Shown piece by piece: positions 12,971-24,289 of a stretch of DNA of 64,000 nucleotides; position 1 is the stretch's first letter, and every line of letters begins with the position of its first letter. The notes beneath the pieces are model-generated. The model worked only from the letters and a program-made list of their open reading frames with translations. It was not told where the DNA came from and did no database searches. The stretch comes from Spisula solida (lineage: Eukaryota > Mollusca > Bivalvia > Venerida > Mactridae): contig OX365946.1 of assembly GCA_947247005.1 (NCBI GenBank), positions 53,656,734 to 53,720,733 of the forward strand. The letters run 5' to 3'. The position numbers were made by a program, and so were the translations under genes.

Positions 12971-13080
12971 TGTAACAAGGTTTAAGAACCGGCATTTAGC
13001 TTTCAAACTTCAATGCTATATTTTATAAAATATAGCATTGAAGTTTGAAAGCTAAATGCCGGTTCTTAAACCTTGTTACA
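12971..13080. repeat. 110-bp palindrome of the LTR terminus
   Basis: A perfect-looking palindrome with coordinate sum 26051: 13021-13080 equals LTR bases 6899-6958 and 12971-13030 is their reverse complement. The centre falls on the self-complementary word TTTTATAAAA of the LTR. The arrangement resembles snap-back copying of the cDNA end. Confidence 0.88.
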
Positions 13081-13303
13081 TATAGAACAAACTATTGAAC
13101 TCTTGGTCCTCAACCTACTAACCTCATTCTGCTTGGTATGCATGTAGTATTACTGTAGACGTAACCTCTAATTGGTAGGTATACTTGTAGCAAAACTTAA
13201 CCTGAAATCTCAAACTTAAATGATCAAACTTTTGAGTCATATTGCAGTAATTTGGCTAGATTTCAATATCCACTCATTATTCATACGGACTAATTGATAT
13301 ATT

Positions 13304-13580
13304 TATGCCACCAATCTTTGATGAGGGGGTATATTACTTTGCACATGTTGGTCGGTCTGTCGGTAGGTTGGTCAGTCTGTCGGTTGACCAAATGGTTTCG
13401 GTTCAATAACTCAAGAGCGCTTTGCTCTAGGATCTTCAAACTTTACATGGAGGTTGATCATCAGTAGATGAGTCCTATTGATATTGAGGTCAGTAGGTTG
13501 AAGGTTAAGGTCACCGTGACCTTTACCATTTCTGACTATTGGTCTGCCATGGGGCTTACATGTTTTACAAATATCTCTTG
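13304..13580 (+). mobile_element. Interspersed repeat, hairpin-headed family A
   Basis: It starts with a degenerate hairpin (ATGCCACC...GAGGGGGTATA), then GGTCGGTCTGTCGGT repeats, then a body with CAATAACTCAAGA, GGATCTTCAAACTTTACATG and AGGTCACCGTGACCTTTACC. A second copy in the same orientation is at 57561-57985. It is non-coding. The layout recalls non-autonomous bivalve elements with ACGG-type microsatellites. Confidence 0.75.
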
Positions 13581-13676
13581 TTATATTTGCATTGTAATAG
13601 CTGGTTTGATAATTTAGTTTACCCTCATTTTCCTCCTAGGTACGTCTTTAAATATAATCTTCTTTTCTTTCTTTCA

Positions 13677-13749
13677 AGCTCCCAAGCTGACCAGGATGAG
13701 CGTACCACCTCCGATGCTATGATCAGTGTGATTCAGATGCCTGGCTAGA
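13677..13749 (+). CDS. Possible terminal exon of an unidentified gene
   Basis: A strong polypyrimidine tract and AG (CTTCTTTTCTTTCTTTCAAG, ending about 13676) precede an open frame of about 22 codons with mixed composition. It ends QADQDERTTSDAMISVIQMPG then TAG at 13747-13749. It looks like the C-terminal exon of a gene whose earlier exons lie left of the window, which would make 1-13676 intron. No family is recognised and no upstream exon was found, so this is tentative. Confidence 0.3.
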
Positions 13750-14712
13750 TAGACACAACATGGTCGGATCCAATTACTACAGGAAGATGAGACAGAATGG
13801 AACTGTTACATTGTCTATGAGAAACTGTGACAAACTTGAAGTAACACTCGAGTATATTGATCAGCCCCTCTATCTACATCGTCAACTTCATGTTAACTCA
13901 AATACAGTAGCAGTAAAATTCCCTTTAAAGGAGCTATATGTCCTGTAATCGCCTCATTTACAAATTAATTCAAAGTTCTCACATAATAAACAAACTATTT
14001 TTTATCCGATATAAGAAGAATTGTATACAGTGGGGGAGACATATGAATTTTCTGCTGAATGGAAGACACAAAGTGTGTCCGCACTTAATCTCCTTAACCA
14101 TTGGTTGGATTTCAACATAACTTCTCATGAATGGTTAATTGGTACTTTGTATAACTAGCTGTGCATACAGTCAGGAATTTTTGGTCGGATGAATATTTCT
14201 AGAGTAATGACCCTTTGTGGGAGACATGTTTATGCGTCAAAAACCCTCCTAGTTTAATAATGACAATGTATGTTATTGATATACCGTATATTTTGTATTG
14301 CATAATATGAGTATCAGGAATGGAGTATTTTACCATACATGCATGGCTTGAGATCGAGTTTCAGCTAGGCTGTTCTGGATAAATATCTAAAAATGAAAAT
14401 TACGGTAATGCGTAAACAAAGATTTTAGTTAGAAAGACTTTTTATTAGATAGACAACATAAGCTAGAATGTCAGATAAAAATAATGAATGCAATGTACTC
14501 AGGTCACTCTCTTTCACAGACAAAAGTATGACTTTGTGTGCAATACTTTTAGTTAAACATGTCAGTATTATTTGAAAGTCTGCTGTCTTGTGATAACAGT
14601 ACTATTCGTCATTTAATATGCAAAATGCAAACTTATGTGATTCCAATTGTACATTTTTCTGCTTCTGCGTGTTATCAAATTAAAACTGTTCCAAAGAATT
14701 GGGATAGGAATT
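13750..14712. other. Non-coding; possible 3' UTR
   Basis: Moderately GC-richer at its left end (to about 13950) than the surroundings. If the exon call just left of it is right, this is its 3' UTR. Otherwise nothing is recognised. Confidence 0.3.
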
Positions 14713-15310
14713 TAGACTTTTGGGGCTAGGTATACAGCATAGAGAATTGACATTTGGGGCTAGGTATACAGCATAAAGAATTGACATTTGGGGCTAGGTA
14801 TTCAGCATAGAGAATTAATATTTAGGGCTAGGTATACAGCATAGAGAATTGACATTTGAAGCTAGGTATGCAGCATAAAGAATTGACATTTGGGGTTTAT
14901 AGGTATACAGCATTGAGAATTGACATTTGGAGCTAGTTATATGGTATAGAGAATTGACATTTGAAGCTAGGTATGCAGCATAAAGAATTGACATTTGGGG
15001 TTTATAGGTATACAGCATAGAGAATTGATATTTGGGGTTTATAGGTATACAGCATAGAGAATTGACATTTGGGGTTTATAGGTATACAGTATAGAGAATT
15101 GGCATTTGGAGTGATGTATATGGCATAGAGAATTGACATTAGTGACTAGGCAAACTGCATAGAATGTAAACATCACAGATAATTGACATTTGGAGCTAGT
15201 TATACAGCATAGATAATTGATGTAAGAGGCTAGGTATACTTGGGCTAGATATACATTTGTACAGCATAGATAATTGTCAAAGGGACTAGGTAAAATTTCA
15301 GCATCGAGAT
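14713..15310. repeat. 34-38-bp minisatellite
   Basis: About 16 copies of ATTGACATTTGGGGCTAGGT plus ATACAGCATAGAGA (34 bp). A variant replaces GGCTAGG by GGTTTATAGG (38 bp) and several copies carry AAGCTAGGTATG. Copies degrade after about 15120. Minus-strand open frames here are by-products. Confidence 0.88.
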
Positions 15311-17893
15311 AATAGGGACCACACATTACTGATAGCGTCAGGTAAACTAAGTATCAGGATAAATACACAATGTGTTGTGATTATGTTACTCTCATTTTAT
15401 GTAAAGAGTCATTATTTTATTTGTATGTATATTGTACGTTTTGTACATAGTAACACATTATCCATTTTAATAAATTATTACGTAAATTAGTTACCGGTAT
15501 TTATAATGATGACTATATATGTGTATGATCACTCAGTATGTAAGGTTCATGTTACACGTTTCTCATCTCCATACATGTAAGTTTTTCTTGTTACCAAATG
15601 TATTGCATTTTTAAATGTTAACTTATTCTTGATTGGATGATCATGCATATGTCACTTTATGAATGAGCCAATCAGAATAACTGTCTCAAATTTTATGTAT
15701 ATTTGAATTGCTTCTGTTATTTCTGCTCATAATTATGTTGTTTGAACCAAAATGTTACAGAAATGAAGATTTTTATTGTGAAAGTTTGTAATGGCACATA
15801 ACAAAGAATGGATGACATTGTGTGACCTTTGATGTATTACACAGTTGATGTACTATTAGTTATTAATTCATCTGGGGTGGTATATAATAATATCATTCGA
15901 CTATTGAATGGACTTTTTGACCGCTCAAATTTTGTTTCTCAAAAGCCACATTTAACCCTCTGGATTCTTACTAAAAAATTATATTTTTTCTTGAAGGTAT
16001 TAAGTATTTTGGCAATTAAAGGATAAAATATTGTACTAATTGATCTAATTAACCTGTCAGAACCAGAAGCTAGTGAAACCCCCATTTATATACCTAAAGC
16101 GAGTATGGTTCTAATACATGTATATTACCATGTACGGAAGGTAATGTATGGAATGTAGTTAAATATCAAAATATTTTTTTTGTAGTGATTGCGTAACAAT
16201 TATGTGATAGTTTATATTGTTTCTTAGTTTATCTTGAATTTTGTATTTCTTGTTACACATTGTTATATTTTACCCATTTAATCATAGTTTCTACCTCAAC
16301 ATAATTAAGAACTTCTACCCCTCTCTTTCTTCTCCTGCAGGCATTATAAACCCTTATCTCCATAAACACCACACTATTCTCATAAGAGATGAGCTAGAAT
16401 ATGTTTAAATCTAATGTGCCGCTTTCTTGGTCAATTATCAAGAATGGTCTCCCTTGATAAAGCGTCCTTTAAGGTTAATTTTAGTAATTGAATTATCTCC
16501 CTTCCATAGGAGTCTAAGAGCTCTGAGTTATTGCCCATTGTGAAAGACATACGTTTAGTAACAAAAAGCCTTCTAGTTTGATTAGACTTTTTCAGAACAC
16601 TTATAATATCTACCGTAAATGAATTATTGATCTATGGAGTAAATAGTTATTTCTTCTACTGAAAGTTGTGCAATAAATGGTTGTATTCAAAAGTACATCA
16701 AAAACTGGTCTAGTCGCTTCACTCTGGTTAATTGTTCTAGTTAGCTAATTAGTTTGTTTCTTGGTACATGTTGTTGAAAATTATATACATTTTATCGTTA
16801 TATTTCATTGTTATAACTCCGCACTTTTATGGGGTATATTATAAAATCATCTAGTGATTTGTTTATTTAGAAATTAGTACCATGCTGTTAGCTAATTGTA
16901 CAGTGTACAGTTTGTGAATATGTATATATGCTACGAATGTATATATGTTAAGAGAATGAATATTCATGATTTATTAATTATTATAATCCATGAATATTTA
17001 TGTTTGAATGATTATATTATGATGATTATGATAGACTGTTTGTGAATATTCATGAGAAAGTTTAGAGAATGTGATAAATGCTTTGAAAAATCTTTAACGT
17101 GTATTATGTGTAAGTGCTCCTCTGTGAAGAAATCTTTCCATTCTCCTAGTTTGTTGTAATAGTTATGACGTTGAATATAATCTAATATTTTTTTCAGACA
17201 GTTGCAGCAAAACACATATTATTAACTGAAACTACAATTTAATTGATTACTTAAAGTTTATAATAGATGACCTATCAATGAGAAATCATGTACTAATTGT
17301 GATTGAATAAGGTACTGAAATTGCCTAATAAATAAGATAAACAAAACTCATTAAAAATCATTAGATAAGTTTTATTTTCTGCAGAAAAATTCATTCTTAT
17401 CTAGTGTAGCAAATCTATATTTAGGGATTTTCCAGATTTGTAGGATCCCTTAAATTTAAAAAATCAATTATATTTTTCAAACAGACCTTTTTTGATTGGA
17501 CTGTTTTGTGGAGCAGATTATAGGCTGGTTCCTGTCCCAAATACTGTTGTAAAACTATATTAGTACTGTAGTGTGTGGGAACCAGGCTATAGACTGCTCC
17601 ATGAAACAGCCCAGTCGAAAGGTGCTATTGAATGCTCAGATCTAGATATTCAGGGCTCAGTGCAAAACAGTTGTAACTACATATGTAATGTACATATAAA
17701 TCTGATTGGTCGAACAGACTACATGTCTACAGAATATTGCCATCATCTTTTAGTGTGTATAATACATTGTTGAGTGTAAATTATTATCATTCTGTATTAA
17801 TTATTATGAAAATTGGTTAGATACCGGTATTCTATACATTATATTGATAAACTATGTGTGTGTAAATGTAGATTATAGTATTATGAAACATAG
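15311..17893. other. Non-coding AT-rich stretch
   Basis: No gene is supported. A good-looking acceptor (TTCTTCTCCTGCAG near 16340) leads only into about 22 codons before a stop, with no partner exon. Repeated TGAATATTCATGA words occur at about 16960-17055. The rest is featureless AT-rich sequence. Confidence 0.4.
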
Positions 17894-18006
17894 GCAATCG
17901 TTGTATATTATTCACAATCATCTCCTTTTAATAACACTACACATTACTATATTAATACTGCATAGCCTGCAAAGGGAGATAATTGTGAATATTATACGAC
18001 GATTGC
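17894..18006. mobile_element. 113-bp hairpin MITE
   Basis: The ends are inverted copies over about 36 bp: GCAATCGTTGTATATTATTC on the left and the reverse complement GCAATCGTCGTATAATATTC on the right, continuing through CACAATYATCTCC. The loop is about 40 bp. No coding capacity. Confidence 0.75.
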
Positions 18007-18139
18007 TTGAGTTATGAAGGAAGTGACTCTGTAGACTTTCATGTACCATATTTGATGATTCAAATCTTGTACATCCTCTCACCTCAACCTGTTGTATGTT
18101 GATTTCATGGCAAATTCTCTCCCTTGTTTATCCTTTTTA

Positions 18140-18423
18140 TGCCCCCCTATCGATAGATGGGGAGGCATATAGTGATTCACCTGTCCGTCCGTTCGTCCGT
18201 TCGTCCGTTCGTCCGTCCGTCCTGGTTAACCCAAATTGACCGTTTCTTCTAGCATTAATATGGCTTGCTACAAAGCTTTCATACTTGCATGGATGTTGTG
18301 TATGAACACTCTCCACACGCCTGTACCACCTAACCCCATTTTGACCTTCACCTTGACCTAATTTTGGACTTTATGGACAAGGCTTCCACAGGGGGCATAA
18401 GCGTTTAGTGAACGCAGTCTTGT
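18140..18423 (+). mobile_element. Interspersed repeat, hairpin-headed family B
   Basis: It opens with a hairpin (TGCCCCCCTATCGATAGATG followed by GGGAGGCA), continues with (GTCCGTTC)n and a body with TGACCTTCACCTTGACC, and closes with CAGGGGGCATAAGCG. Non-coding. The hairpin head plus GTCC microsatellite is shared in style with 13304, 51771 and 57561. Confidence 0.75.
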
Positions 18424-19326
18424 TAGTGAATTACCTCCCTTTGTTTTCCATGTAATCTATTATGTCCCTTCATAATTATTATAGTGATGTTGTGCTGGAT
18501 TTCACAAAGCTTATCAGTGATGTACTACTTAACAACTGGTCAAATGTCAATGAAACTTCACATAAATAGTTGGTACTGAGCCTAGTTTTGCACGTTGTCA
18601 GAAAATTTAGATTGGATTAATATTGCCATAGTTACGGTACCTTACAGAGAGATGTAGGCTTTTGTGTCAACAATGCTTTTAGGTTATAATTATTGGTAAC
18701 ATTTTGTTTTGAACATAGGTACCTGCATCACAGTGAAATGTATGAAAATAATTTGCATAAATCACCTTTGATGCAATATACACTTGTGGAATTAACAAAG
18801 GGAGATAAATCTGGAATAAAGTGAAAAAGGGAGACAATTTGCTGTGATTAAATGTTATATAATTATGTTAGACAAATACCTCTAGAGTACTCCTTACATC
18901 AGTTAATGTTATTTGTTTTCTCTAATTTGTAGGGATATTTTTCTAGTCCACATTTAGTTATTTAAGTACCGCACACTAATTGAGGATTCTATTTTAGCCG
19001 ATTGTAAATACTCGACTCAGTTCATAGCAATTTTAAAATGGCTGGTTACCATGGTAACAGAATTAAATTTATTTTACAGTTGTTTTTAAAGGCGCAGTAG
19101 AATATACATACGAGGACATCGATTTTAGCATACAAGTATAAAGCAATTTTGGTCAAAATAATCATGATTACAAGCTGCCCAATATATATAAGTTATCCAT
19201 GTCTTACAGGAGATGATTTATCTATACGGTGCTCATACAATGAAATTATGTATTTTTGACTGGTCAATAAAACTGCCCTATGATATGCGGGTTTGTTTTG
19301 CAATAACTCACAGTATATACTGTTTG
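18424..19326. other. Non-coding stretch
   Basis: AT-rich with no exon, domain or repeat recognised. Confidence 0.4.
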
Positions 19327-19435
19327 CTGCCCTGCATTCAGCGAAGAATTACATGACACGCTTTTCGTGCCTGGTAGCACGTACAAAACAGGTACGTAAT
19401 GTGCCTCACGTAATTCTTTGTTGAACGCAGGGCAG
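19327..19435. mobile_element. 109-bp hairpin element
   Basis: CTGCCCTGCATTCAGCGAAG at the left pairs with the right end (reverse complement CTGCCCTGCGTTCAACAAAG), continuing AATTAC, to give a stem of about 28 bp. The loop contains a GGTACGTAATGTGCC stretch. Probably a MITE. Confidence 0.7.
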
Positions 19436-19728
19436 GTGTTCAAGATACAATTCTAATTTAGCGGTAGTTGTGTATTACACTGATTTATGTCTCAAAACTG
19501 AGCAAAGAATAAAAAATCAATTTATATAACAGTTTTTGATGATGGCAAACATTATAACAGTTTTTTGATAATGGCAAAACTCCCTTGATTAAACTACAAG
19601 TATGTTACATTTTCGTTGCTTTGAGTGATGATGGAAACTGTTGCCATCAAACTTGGTGGTTATACCTTCAGTTCTTTGATTAAAACCAATTCCCAGTGAT
19701 ACTTAGAAACTATAAGGTAACCTCAGAA
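19436..19728. other. Non-coding spacer before the 34-bp array
   Basis: Nothing recognised apart from a short local duplication of AACAGTTTTTTGATRATGGC near 19531-19575. Confidence 0.4.
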
Positions 19729-21262
19729 ATACAAACAAACAAACAAACAGTATAAGTAGTGTGTCATGGAATACAAACAAACAGTGTAAGTAGTGTGTCA
19801 TGGAATACAAACAAACAGTGTAAGTAGTGTGTCATGGAATACAAACAAGCAGTGTAAGTAGTGTGTCATGGAATACAAACAAGCAGTGTAAGTAGTATGT
19901 CATGGAATACAAACAAACAGTATAAGTAGTGTGTCATGGAATACAAACAAGCAGTGTAAGTAGTGTGTTATGGAATACAAACAAACAGTATAAGTAGTGT
20001 GTCATGGAATACAAACAAGCAGTGTAAGTAGTGTGTCACGGAATACAAACAAACAGTATAAGTAGTGTGTCATGGAATACAAACAAGCAGTGTAAGTAGT
20101 GTGTCATGGAATACAAACAAACAGTATAAGTAGTGTGTCATGGAATACAAACAAACAGTATAAGTAGTGTGTCATGGAATACAAACAAGCAGTGTAAGTA
20201 GTGTGTCATGGAATACAAACAAACAGTATAAGTAGTGTGTCATGGAATACAAACAAGCAGTGTAAGTAGTGTGTCATGGAATACAAACAAGCAGTGTAAG
20301 TAGTGTGTCATGGAATACAAACAAACAGTGTAAGTAGTGTGTCACGGAATACAAACAAACTGTGTAAGTAGTGTGTCACGGAATACAAACAAACTGTGTA
20401 AGTAGTGTGTCACGGAATACAAACAAGCAGTGTAAGTAGTGTGTCATGGAATACAAACAAACAGTGTAAGTAGTGTGTCACGGAATACAAACAAACTGTG
20501 TAAGTAGTGTGTCATGGAATACAAACAAACAGTGTAAGTAGTGTGTCATGGAATACAAACAACTGTGTAAGTAGTGTATCATGGAATACAAACAAACAGT
20601 GTAAGTAGTGTGTCATGGAATACAAACAAACAGTATAAGTAGTGTGTCATGGAATACAAACAAGCAGTGTAAGTAGTGTGTCACGGAATACAAACAAGCA
20701 GTGTAAGTAGTGTGTCATGGAATACAAACAAACAGTGTAAGTAGTGTGTCATGGAATACAAACAAGCAGTGTAAGTAGTATGTCATGGAATACAAACAAA
20801 CAGTATAAGTAGTGTGTCATGGAATACAAACAAACAGTATAAGTAGTGTGTCATGGAATACAAACAAGCAGTGTAAGTAGTGTGTCATGGAATACAAACA
20901 AACAGTATAAGTAGTGTGTCATGGAATACAAACAAGCAGTGTAAGTAGTGTGTCACGGAATACAAATAAGCAGTGTAAGTAGTGTGTCATGGAATACAAA
21001 CAAACAGTATAAGTAGTGTGTCATGGAATACAAACAAGCAGTGTAAGTAGTGTGTCACGGAATACAAACAAGCAGTGTAAGTAGTGTGTCATGGAATACA
21101 AACAAACAGTATAAGTAGTGTGTCATGGAATACAAACAAGCAGTGTAAGTAGTATGTCATGGAATACAAACAAACAGTATAAGTAGTGTGTCATGGAATA
21201 CAAACAAGCAGTGTAAGTAGTGTGTCATGGAATACAAACAAACCGTGTAAGTAGTGTGTCAT
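19729..21262. repeat. 34-bp minisatellite with a GTAAGTA word in every unit
   Basis: About 45 head-to-tail copies of GTGTAAGTAGTGTGTCATGG plus AATACAAACAARCA. Variation is confined to a few positions: GTGTAAG or GTATAAG, CATGG or CACGG, AAACA or AAGCA. Two variants tend to alternate. No spacers, so not a CRISPR-like array. Confidence 0.95.
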
Positions 21263-21545
21263 ATGTCAAAGCTGCTGTAAGGTTGATGTTTGTCTCTCAT
21301 TGTTAGTCAAACAATATTGCTGGAAGTTTGCACGCTGTGGAAATATTTTGTTCTAATTCATGAAACTAACAGTGGGCCAATGATAGTTTATGACTGAAGT
21401 TTAATCCCATTTTCATTCAAACTTTTAGCACAGTTGCTCATACTCCTGTATAAATTTATTTATTAATTTGATTTGATAAAAAAGAGATATACAGTAGCTA
21501 TGAGTTGCAAAACATGACAGACATATTAAGGTCACGATACCTGGC

Positions 21546-22222
21546 TATGATATATGACCGACATGTTGGTGACTTGGTACCTGACCGACATTTTGGAGAC
21601 GTGGAACAAGACCGACATGTTGGGGACGCAGTACATGACCGGCATGTTGGGGACGCAGTACATGACAGACATGTTGGGGATGTCGTACATTACCGACATG
21701 TTAGGGACATGGTACATGACCAACATGTTGGGGACACAATACCTGACCGACATGTTGGAGACATGGAACAAGACCCACACGTTGGGGGCGCAGTACATAA
21801 CCGACATGTTGGGGAGGCAGTACATGACAGACATGTTGGGGAGGCAGTACATGACAGACATGTTGGGGAGGCAGTACATGAACGACATGTTGGGGCGTGG
21901 TACATGACCGACATGTTGGGGAGGCAGTACATGACCGACATGTTTGGGAGGCAGTACATGACCGACATGTTTGGGAGGCAGTACATGACCGACATGTTGG
22001 GGAGGCAGTACATGAACGACATGTTGGGGACGTCATACATGACCGACATGTTGGGGAGGCAGTACATGAACGACATGTTGGGGATGCGGTAGATGACCGA
22101 CATATTGGGATACGGTAGATGACCGACATGTTGGGGATACGGTAGATGACCAACATGTTGGGGATGCGGTAGATGACCGACATGTTGGGGATACGGTACA
22201 TGACCAACATGTTGCAGATGTC
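21546..22222. repeat. 27-bp minisatellite, open in several frames on both strands
   Basis: About 25 copies of GACCGACATGTTGGGGAGGC plus AGTACAT. The first third is more diverged (GGGGACGCAGTACATGAC). The last five copies use a GGGATACGGTAGAT tail and break the plus-strand frame. The unit encodes nine residues in any frame, so up to 195 codons remain open on the plus strand and 175 on the minus strand. No sign that either is a real protein. Confidence 0.92.
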
Positions 22223-23040
22223 ATACATAACAATTGTTATACAATGTAATATAAACTGTCACTGATCATGTTTCAATTATACTTGTTTTATGTCAAGCTG
22301 ACTGTAATGTATCTATTCATAAGCCACTTCATAATGAAATCCATTTAATTCAAATTTTTATAAATTTTATGTAGAAACTTTCGAAAACTGGATTGATGAA
22401 GGTTGTGTTTAACATACTTATCATTATTTTATATTGATTTTTTTCACAAATTGGATGAAAAAGATGAATGTTTGTAGAATAAAAAATCTGTTATGTGTTT
22501 TAAATCCTGTGTTGTTATTTATGATTGTTGCCAGGCAACTTCTGATGGAAGAAAAGGAACGAATATGGCCAGTGGAATCAAATGATTGTGTAATGATAAG
22601 TGATAAAAATCTTGATTGTAACAAAAAAGTGGTAAAATGTAATTTGCAGGGCTTGTAATTCTGGTACAAATTGATGCAGCAAAAATTCCATCCTTTACGG
22701 CCATCTATACATTGATTGTGGTAATCTTAGAGTTTGAATAAATTCCACCAAGCAGTTTATGAGGAGTTCAACGCACAAGATTTGCGTTACATACGTATGG
22801 ACGGACAGCACAAATGCTATATGCCCCCACTTATAAATAAGTGTGGGGCACAAAAAGAAGAAAATAAAATTATTGTGCAGGATTTTATTTCAGCAGGAGG
22901 TACATTCTTGAAAACTTCAAATCAACAGCAGCAGCAGCAGATTAGTGTTTGTTGATTATTCTAGTTCAAATACTCGGCCATACTGGTTACTTTCTTCCAG
23001 GACATATACTCCTACATGTAGAGAAATTCATGTACCCTCA
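22223..23040. other. Non-coding stretch with one hairpin-headed repeat relic
   Basis: At 22793-22850 a GGACGGACAG word is followed by TGCCCCCACTTATAAATAAG and TGTGGGGCA, which folds as a hairpin and resembles the ends of the hairpin-headed repeats. No convincing exon; short open frames at 22434-22658 and 22734-22955 have no recognisable domain. Confidence 0.4.
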
Positions 23041-23079
23041 GTGCTTACTTTGGTTTAAACAATAAATCAATTGATGATA

Positions 23080-23360
23080 ATACCTTCAGTACTTTGACTT
23101 AAACATACATTCAGTGCTTTGATTTAAGCAATGATTCAATTGATGGTCATACATTCAGTGCTTTGATTTAAGCAATGATTCAGTTGATGGTCATACATTC
23201 AGTGCTTTAATTTAAGCAATTCAATTGGTGGTCGTACGTTCAGTGCTTTGATTTAAGCAATTCAATTAATGGACATACGACCAGTGCTTTGATGAAAGAA
23301 ATGATTCAATTGACGGTCGTTTGTTCAGTGCTTTGATTTAAGCAATGTGTCAATTGATTG
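23080..23360. repeat. ~44-bp minisatellite
   Basis: About six diverged copies of CATTCAGTGCTTTGATTTAA plus GCAATGATTCAATTGATGGTCATA; lengths vary between about 38 and 45 bp. Confidence 0.82.
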
Positions 23361-23424
23361 GTATGATGAAAGTCATTTCCTAATTTGATACAATGCATGG
23401 CAAGTACAACGTTCCAGACAAAAT

Positions 23425-23602
23425 TCACGTTTTTATAATAGTTTCCACCATTTCTTGCATGACTTTAGCGCGTGAACATTTACGATACTCTAGTTGTATT
23501 ATATCGTCATAGCGACGTAATGTGACCCATCTGCCTCGGATATGTAGTGAAGTTCCAGCAATCCTGTTCCTGGCCCCAACAGAGTTTAAAGTAATTACCC
23601 AT
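23425..23602 (-). CDS. Unrecognised four-exon gene, exon 4 (terminal)
   Basis: On the minus strand a CTGTATTTCAG acceptor (23605-23603) leads into 58 codons and a TGA (23427-23425). Its first base completes the split AGA codon begun by exon 3, so phase agrees. The segment reads WVITLNSVGARNRIAGTSL near its start, then RGRWVTLRRYDDI, and ends MVETIIKT. The four exons total 465 nt, 154 residues. The protein is small and basic at the C-terminus, with no obvious membrane segment. I do not recognise the family. The evidence for a gene is structural: four exons, three intron junctions, all in phase with GT/AG sites. Confidence 0.7.
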
Positions 23603-24289
23603 CTGAAATACAGAAAGATAAAAGAAATATATGAAGGTAATTTGCATGTTTGTGGTATGACCAGTCGGACATTAGTTTTTTTTTTATAGATGTTGAAAAC
23701 TAAAACAATACTCCTTAGAAATGCAACATTATTATATGCTGATCATCTCCCTACAAACCTGATAGACATTTCGCTGGCTTAGAATTAGGAGGTCGTAACG
23801 ACCTTATAAGACTCATGCATATTCGAAATCTGCATCTCAAGGCGCTCTTATGAGACCCTAGGTAAAATGCAGACGCATATTGCAGACAATATACATAAAG
23901 AGGGAAAACGCAGACAACATACACAAAGAAGGATTGCAGACAACAAAGACATAGAGTGATCATTGGAGTATGAAGGATTATAAGGGTATACCCTTTAGCT
24001 AGGTGCGAATGGAGGTATTGTTGATCAATAATGACCTGGGGCAATTAAGTGTTTGTCACAAATCATATAAAAACATTTGATTAATTGATCAGATTTATAC
24101 ATGAATATCGCCATATTTTTTATATTATTGAAATTATAATTATTGTTAGATCTAATTAAATAAATTAGAATTAAGTTAATATTGAATTGATCAGTTTTTG
24201 TGATGATATTGAAAAAAGTTTAATTAAAATATAGAATGCATACAAGTGTATGCACGTGAAGCAATGAAACCAAATTTCAAATGCTGACT

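Larger units (their letters stand above)
6015..13080 (-). mobile_element. Rearranged LTR retrotransposon insertion, whole unit
   Basis: The outer ends are TGTGAC (6015) and GTTACA (13080), the same TG...CA termini as the LTRs, and TATA abuts both sides as a possible 4-bp target duplication (weak, because the left flank is TA-rich). Inside are two 944-bp LTRs, a 4.3-kb internal region, an inverted 743-bp copy of part of that region and a palindrome of the LTR end. The polypurine tract and the pol remnant both place the element on the minus strand. The RNase H remnant suggests a Ty3/gypsy-type element; superfamily assignment is inference. Confidence 0.8.

Noticed and set aside
16330..16410. Exon after TTCTTCTCCTGCAG
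   Set aside because: Only one frame stays open, for about 22 codons, with no partner exon and no recognisable sequence.
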